Assembly (NCBI RefSeq): GCF_900111905.1
Contig: NZ_FOKM01000008.1
Span: forward strand, 216,242 to 280,241
Direction: 5' to 3'
Source of the DNA: Rhizobium sp. NFR07
GTDB lineage: Bacteria; Pseudomonadota; Alphaproteobacteria; Rhizobiales; Rhizobiaceae
DNA: 64,000 nt
Of this stretch, positions 60,262 through 64,000 are shown piece after piece. The translations under genes and the position numbers were made by a program. Within the stretch, counting starts at the first letter, position 1, and every line of letters starts with the position of its first letter. Under the pieces are notes generated by a model. The model was not told the DNA's origin and made no database searches. It saw nothing but the letters and a program-made list of their open reading frames with translations.

Positions 60262-60846
60262 TTGATCGACCCCTATGACATCCTTGGCCTTTCGCGAGAC
60301 GCGGATGCCGCGGCCATCAAGTCCGCCTACAGGAAGCGCGCGAAATCCGCCCATCCGGATACCGGTGGCGATGCCGAAGTCTTCGCCGACCTGAAGCTCG
60401 CCTATGAACTTCTCGTCGATCCCGTGCGCCGCAAGGTCTTCGACGATACTGGCTATGACCCTGAACTTGCCGACACCAAGGACCTGCAGGGCCTGGTGAT
60501 CCTGGAGACGCTGGTCAACGAGATGATCCTCGACGAGCGCGAGCCCGGGTCCTTCGATCCCGTGGCTTCGATGCGCCGCAAGTTGACCGACCGCATCGTC
60601 AACGCCCGCTTCCATATCCTCGAAATGGAACGCCACCGCGCCCGCATCCGCAATCACATGGACCGCATGGGCCGTAAGCCCGGCACCGACGTGCTCGGCC
60701 GCATGCTGAAGGCGCGTTGCGAGACGATCGGCGAGGCGATCAACAAATCCGAGACGGAGATCAAGACCATCGAGCAGGCCTATGTCATGCTCGACGGCTA
60801 CAGCTACGAGCTGGAGATTGCCGAATTGAAGGACGCCGCCGAATAG
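60262..60846 (+). CDS. DnaJ-domain protein
   Basis: 194 residues. The N-terminal J domain (about 1-65) includes DPYDILGLSRDADAAAIKSAYR and the HPD tripeptide in KSAHPDTGGD, so it can stimulate DnaK ATPase. The rest is helical and charged with no zinc finger, so it is a specialised co-chaperone rather than DnaJ. TTG start at 60262. Confidence 0.85.
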   Translation: MIDPYDILGLSRDADAAAIKSAYRKRAKSAHPDTGGDAEVFADLKLAYELLVDPVRRKVFDDTGYDPELADTKDLQGLVILETLVNEMILDEREPGSFDPVASMRRKLTDRIVNARFHILEMERHRARIRNHMDRMGRKPGTDVLGRMLKARCETIGEAINKSETEIKTIEQAYVMLDGYSYELEIAELKDAAE

Positions 60847-60892
60847 CTTCGGCCGGGTTTCTGCTGCACATCATCTGAATTCCGGAGACATC

Positions 60893-61372
60893 ATGTCGCT
60901 CACCATCCGTCCGGCCACCCGCGAGGACGCATCAACCCTGCTCGGCTTCATCCGCGAGCTGGCGATCTACGAAAAGGCCGAGCACGAGGTCGCCGCGACC
61001 GTCGAGACGATCGAACAGTCGATCTTCGGTTCGACCTCGGTCACGCAGGCGCTGGTCTGCGAGCGGGAAGGGCAGGCGATTGGCATGGCCATCTGGTTCT
61101 TCAACTATTCCACCTGGCAGGCCCGCAACGGGCTTTACCTCGAAGATCTCTATGTGACGCCGAGCGCCCGCGGTTCCGGCGCCGGCAAGGCCCTGCTCAA
61201 GCGTCTGGCGCAGATCGCTATCGACCACGGCTGCGGCCGCTTCGAATGGAGCGTGCTCGACTGGAATGAACCTGCGATCAGGGTCTATGACGCGGTCGGC
61301 GCCGAACCGCAGACGGAATGGATCCGTTATCGGTTGTCTGGAGATGCGCTGAAGGATTTCGCCGAAGGATGA
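60893..61372 (+). CDS. GNAT-family N-acetyltransferase
   Basis: 159 residues. The acetyl-CoA binding region is LYLEDLYVTPSARGSGAGKALLKRL, the R/Q-x-x-G-x-G/A loop of GNAT enzymes. The ends (TIRPATREDASTLLGFIRELAIYEKAEHE and NEPAIRVYDAVGAEP) are like diamine/thialysine acetyltransferases. Substrate unconfirmed. 46 nt downstream of the DnaJ-domain gene, likely co-transcribed. Confidence 0.85.
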   Translation: MSLTIRPATREDASTLLGFIRELAIYEKAEHEVAATVETIEQSIFGSTSVTQALVCEREGQAIGMAIWFFNYSTWQARNGLYLEDLYVTPSARGSGAGKALLKRLAQIAIDHGCGRFEWSVLDWNEPAIRVYDAVGAEPQTEWIRYRLSGDALKDFAEG

Positions 61373-61390
61373 GGGCACCTGCCGGACGTA

Positions 61391-61897
61391 TCACGGTGCT
61401 GCGCAGTTTCTCGAAAGCACCACGACGAGGAAGGACAGGTTTATCGTCCATTTGAGCGCGCAAAGGAAAAGCACGGCGCGCCAGATCGATGATGTCTGCC
61501 CGGTGCGAACTCCCAGCTGAAACAGCCTTATGGCGCGCCATATGGAGAAGACAGCGCCCACCACAGCGATCTTGTGGATCTGCCCGCTGAGCGCGAATAC
61601 GGCTTCGATCCCGATCTGCAGGAGAAGCAGCAGGCCAACGACAAGGGCCGGCACCAGGATATCCCGACGGTGGCGAAACGACCATGCCGCAATGCCCGGA
61701 ATGACGAGCGCGGTCAGCACGCCGATCTTCATCCAGATCTGCACCGGCATGACATTGAAGGCGGGCAGGGACCGGAAGCGGTAGCTGCCCTGGCAGAGTT
61801 CCCCAAAGGCCGATGACTGAAACAGAACGACTGCGAACACACAGGCGACGACGGCAAAGATGATGTCGGCCATCGCAAGGCTACGTTTGGATTCCAT
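61391..61897 (-). CDS. Hypothetical membrane protein, four helices
   Basis: 168 residues with four hydrophobic stretches (about 9-29, 53-71, 80-104 and 140-160). It has a short Cys-containing loop after helix 1 (GELCQGSYRF). I recognise no family. An alternative start is the Met at residue 9 (MADIIF). Convergent with the acetyltransferase gene. Confidence 0.65.
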   Translation of the reverse strand: MESKRSLAMADIIFAVVACVFAVVLFQSSAFGELCQGSYRFRSLPAFNVMPVQIWMKIGVLTALVIPGIAAWSFRHRRDILVPALVVGLLLLLQIGIEAVFALSGQIHKIAVVGAVFSIWRAIRLFQLGVRTGQTSSIWRAVLFLCALKWTINLSFLVVVLSRNCAAP

Positions 61898-62262
61898 TCA
61901 GTCGCTTTCCGCCCATTGCTCTGTTTACTGCCGTTCTGCTCGCCGGCTTCGGTCCGCCTGATAATAACGGGAACGAAGCTGGGTGCGGGGAGAGCTAATC
62001 GCCGTACCCAGCTTCTGCCGCAAAAGGGTTCAGCCGACTGGCTCTGCGGTCATCGCCTTTATTTCCCGCGGAGCACCCCATCTCATGTCAAATCAACAGA
62101 TTTGCGTGACCGTTGAAACAATTGCCGAAATACCGTCTTGGCGCCGTTTGCGCTCCCTTGACGCTGACGATCCGCCGTCATGTGATCCTTAGCCGCTTCC
62201 ATCGATCGGCAGTCTCGGTCTGCCATGTGATAGCCGGCTTATTGACATGGAGGAAGAGCAAC
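61898..62262. other. Intergenic region with a 10-bp inverted repeat, no gene seen
   Basis: 365 nt. The only structure I see is GAAGCTGGGT (61975-61984) with ACCCAGCTTC (62006-62015), a perfect hairpin with a 21-nt loop and no T run. Open frames here are short and lack ribosome-binding sites. Confidence 0.5.
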
Positions 62263-62658
62263 ATGACGACGATCGAACATCTGAACTCGGGAAAAATTCT
62301 GCCCTCGACATTGCCGTTTTCGGAAGCGGTGAAGGTGGGTGACACGATCTATCTATCCGGCCAGATCGGAAATATTCCCGGATTGCTGACGCTGCGTGAA
62401 GGCGGCATCGCGGCGGAGACCGGGCAGATGATGGAAAACATCAGGACCTCCCTGGAGGCGCATGGCTGCACGATGGCGGATCTCGTCAAGTGCACGGTCT
62501 TCCTGCGGGACATGGCCGAATGGGCAAGTTTCAACGAGGTCTACCAGACCTATTTCGAGAAAGGCCGATATCCGGCCCGGAGCGCATTGGGCTCTTCGGG
62601 ATTGGCCTTCGACGCCCGGGTGGAGATGGAATGTATCGCCGTATCCCCACCGAGGTGA
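62263..62658 (+). CDS. RidA-family protein
   Basis: 131 residues, YjgF/YER057c/UK114 fold. Landmarks: SEAVKVGDTIYLSGQIG, LVKCTVFLRDMAEWASFNEVY, and PARSALGSSGLAFDARVEMECIAV. The arginine expected in RidA deaminases (R105 in E. coli) falls in the ARSA region and is present, so it may hydrolyse imine intermediates. GGAGGAAG precedes the ATG. Confidence 0.87.
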   Translation: MTTIEHLNSGKILPSTLPFSEAVKVGDTIYLSGQIGNIPGLLTLREGGIAAETGQMMENIRTSLEAHGCTMADLVKCTVFLRDMAEWASFNEVYQTYFEKGRYPARSALGSSGLAFDARVEMECIAVSPPR

Positions 62659-62720
62659 GCCGTTTCGATCCCTGGAGGAAATCGGGCCGCGCCGTCGAAA
62701 CGGCGGCGCGGGCCCGATTT

Positions 62721-63146
62721 TCAGTTCAGCCCCAGCTGCCTGAGCAGAGACGCAAGGTTGCAATAGTCCGAACAACGCTTGAACCGACCGGCCTCGATCT
62801 CGAACATGCTTGCACCGCGAACGGAAATCGCGCGATTGGTTGCAGGCAGGCCGAGAAGCTCGCCGCCATTCGTTCCGGTCATTTCCCATTCGGCACTTGC
62901 ATGACTGCCGGTGAAGATCTCGGAGGTTAGCCTGACGGCGAAATCCGGAAAGGCCGTGCGGACTTCGCGCGCGAAGTCCGTGATGTCTGCGATGCCGATG
63001 AAGACACGCTCGGTCGCGACGTCTTCATAGACGCAATCCTCGGTCAGGATCCCGGTAAAGTCCGCGTCACCACGATACGACCATGCGCTGGCCCATGCGG
63101 ACAGCAAGGGGGTGAACTTTTCGATTGATGTCTCTCTGGGCTTCAT
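62721..63146 (-). CDS. SnoaL/NTF2-like domain protein
   Basis: 141 residues. The pattern WASAWSYRGDADFTGILTEDCVYEDVATE...FDFAVRLTSEIFTGSHASAEWEMTGTN is like SnoaL-type polyketide cyclase/NTF2 folds, which include small isomerases and many proteins with no known function. ATG 63144-63146 with CGGAG upstream; an earlier Met gives six extra residues. Convergent with the RidA gene. Confidence 0.75.
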   Translation of the reverse strand: MKPRETSIEKFTPLLSAWASAWSYRGDADFTGILTEDCVYEDVATERVFIGIADITDFAREVRTAFPDFAVRLTSEIFTGSHASAEWEMTGTNGGELLGLPATNRAISVRGASMFEIEAGRFKRCSDYCNLASLLRQLGLN

Positions 63147-63377
63147 ATGGTTGCTCCGTCCCATGCGTTGCAGTCAGCCGCCCGATCAGGATCGGCGGCA
63201 GCACAAACCTGAAGCGTCCGCATGTACGGTGTGCGTCCAAATGCACTACGATTGTAATCGGCTCGAGCGCTGGATTGGTTCGGCGGCAGATGAGAACGAT
63301 GACGCGGAGGGGACGAGTTCAGCGACAAGCCACAGCAGGAATCAGGGTGCCTCACTCAAATACAATGTGGCGGTGGA

Positions 63378-63541
63378 GTTGGAATGTCCGCTGTGATGCA
63401 AAGTAGAAATGTCCGCGGGGTCGGCGCACGGCACATCGATCAGCCCCGATCTGACCGGCTGATTCCGGTTGCAAGATCAGATCGGGGCGGGTGGTAAACA
63501 CACCTCTTCGGCTTTAGCTTTGAGGCTATTCGAACGAGCAT
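63378..63541. mobile_element. End region of an ISNCY-like insertion sequence
   Basis: After the transposase frame ends at 63542 there are two near-identical blocks, GTTGGAATGTCCGC (63378-63391) and GTAGAAATGTCCGC (63403-63416), spaced 25 bp, as found near ends of ISNCY elements. An 11-bp inverted repeat, CCCCGATCTGA (63444) and TCAGATCGGGG (63477), lies inside. The exact border is not visible. The bases 63147-63377 hold no gene that I can support. Confidence 0.55.
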
Positions 63542-64000
63542 TCATTCTGCGGCTTGCTGCCGCAACAGTGCCTTCTCATGTCGCGCGATGACCGCCGGAT
63601 CGTTCATGTAATCTGTCCGGGGACCGGGTTTCCGGCCACGCGGTTTATAGCCAATCTTCTCGCTGTTGGTCTTTACGTCCGGCTTCGGCTGCTGATCCTG
63701 GCGTTCCTTGATATAGGCCAGAACGTCACCCAGTCGCTTGTTCTCGGTGATCGCCGCATCCGTCAATCACTGGTCCCTGTCGAATACCGTGTAGGGCAGG
63801 GAATAACCTTTCCAACGCACGTCCAGGCGACCGTCCGCATAGGCATAGGTCTCGACATAGCGACCGACTAGCCCCCGCGTCACCTCGGTTTCCTGCAGCA
63901 TGATCCGCTTGCGCTCGAACGAAAACGCCAGCTGCGCCCCGACATAACGTTGCTCGCGCTTGCACAGGATCTCCACCAATCGGTCCGGCGCCAGATTGAT
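63542..64000 (-). pseudogene. ISNCY-like transposase C-terminus with in-frame stop, partial
   Basis: Reading from the right edge, one continuous frame gives INLAPDRLVEILCKREQR... to YTVFDRDQ, then TGA at 63767-63769, then LTDAAITENKRLGDVLAYIKERQ... in the same frame. Related transposases run through this point with an Arg codon, so a CGA to TGA change is likely. The sequence GRLDVRWKGYSLPYTVFD matches the C-terminal part of ISNCY/IS1202-type transposases. The 5' part is outside the window. Confidence 0.7.

Noticed and set aside
61916..62192. Short open frames between the membrane protein and the RidA gene
   Set aside because: No ribosome-binding sites, no family resemblance and poor composition.

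Overview
This is a stretch of chromosome from an alphaproteobacterium of the order Hyphomicrobiales, most likely family Rhizobiaceae (Rhizobium/Agrobacterium/Sinorhizobium type). The evidence is high GC coding DNA, a suf operon that starts with an IscS-type desulfurase behind Irr- and RirA-like sites, a bacterial phosphatidylcholine synthase, an IalB-family protein, a GAAC-N7-GAAC SOS box, glnB-glnA behind a sigma-54 promoter, and several rhizobial-type palindromic intergenic repeats. Almost every gene is a core gene.

Layout. 1-1353: start of secD, a small exported protein and an alpha/beta hydrolase, all on the minus strand. 1404-9054: suf operon (IscS-type desulfurase, sufB, a coiled-coil ORF, sufC, sufD, sufS, sufT-like, sufA) with an iron-responsive promoter and a strong terminator. 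9062-12276: MacA/MacB-like exporter with separate ATPase and permease. 12566-13439: DUF2171 protein, two very small membrane proteins and tRNA-Lys. 13640-16565: ccdA, ubiquinone hydroxylase, pcs. 16731-21415: nucleoside-type ABC importer with a BMP-family binding protein. 21769-28680: glmU, membrane glucose dehydrogenase, glmS and a DUF502 protein. 28687-34722: recG opposite sdhE-mfd. 34932-40756: transporters, a DsbA/FrnE-like protein, an orphan peptide-type binding protein, IalB and HspQ. 40889-42687: glnB-glnA. 43003-49492: NAD(P)HX repair enzyme, DUF72 protein, uvrA and ssb sharing an SOS-box region, and an RDD-like protein. 49511-58103: MarC protein, gyrA, a cluster of three tiny membrane proteins, coaD, two cyclophilins, queA and tgt. 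58323-63146: small housekeeping and hypothetical genes. 63378-64000: the end of an ISNCY-like insertion sequence whose transposase carries an in-frame stop.

The genes fall into several functional sets: Fe-S cluster assembly under iron control; cell-wall amino sugar synthesis (glmS, glmU); nitrogen assimilation under NtrC/sigma-54 control; DNA repair and replication (recG, mfd, uvrA, ssb, gyrA); and queuosine tRNA modification (queA, tgt).

I see no CRISPR array, phage, defence island or obvious new multi-gene system. The best candidates for something undescribed are (a) the locus at 53406-54069, where two tiny membrane-protein units each sit behind a near-identical 38-bp direct-repeat module; (b) a 23-nt exact copy of part of tRNA-Lys next to glnA; (c) a Tgt that lacks three of the four usual zinc ligands; and (d) the coiled-coil ORF translationally coupled to sufB.
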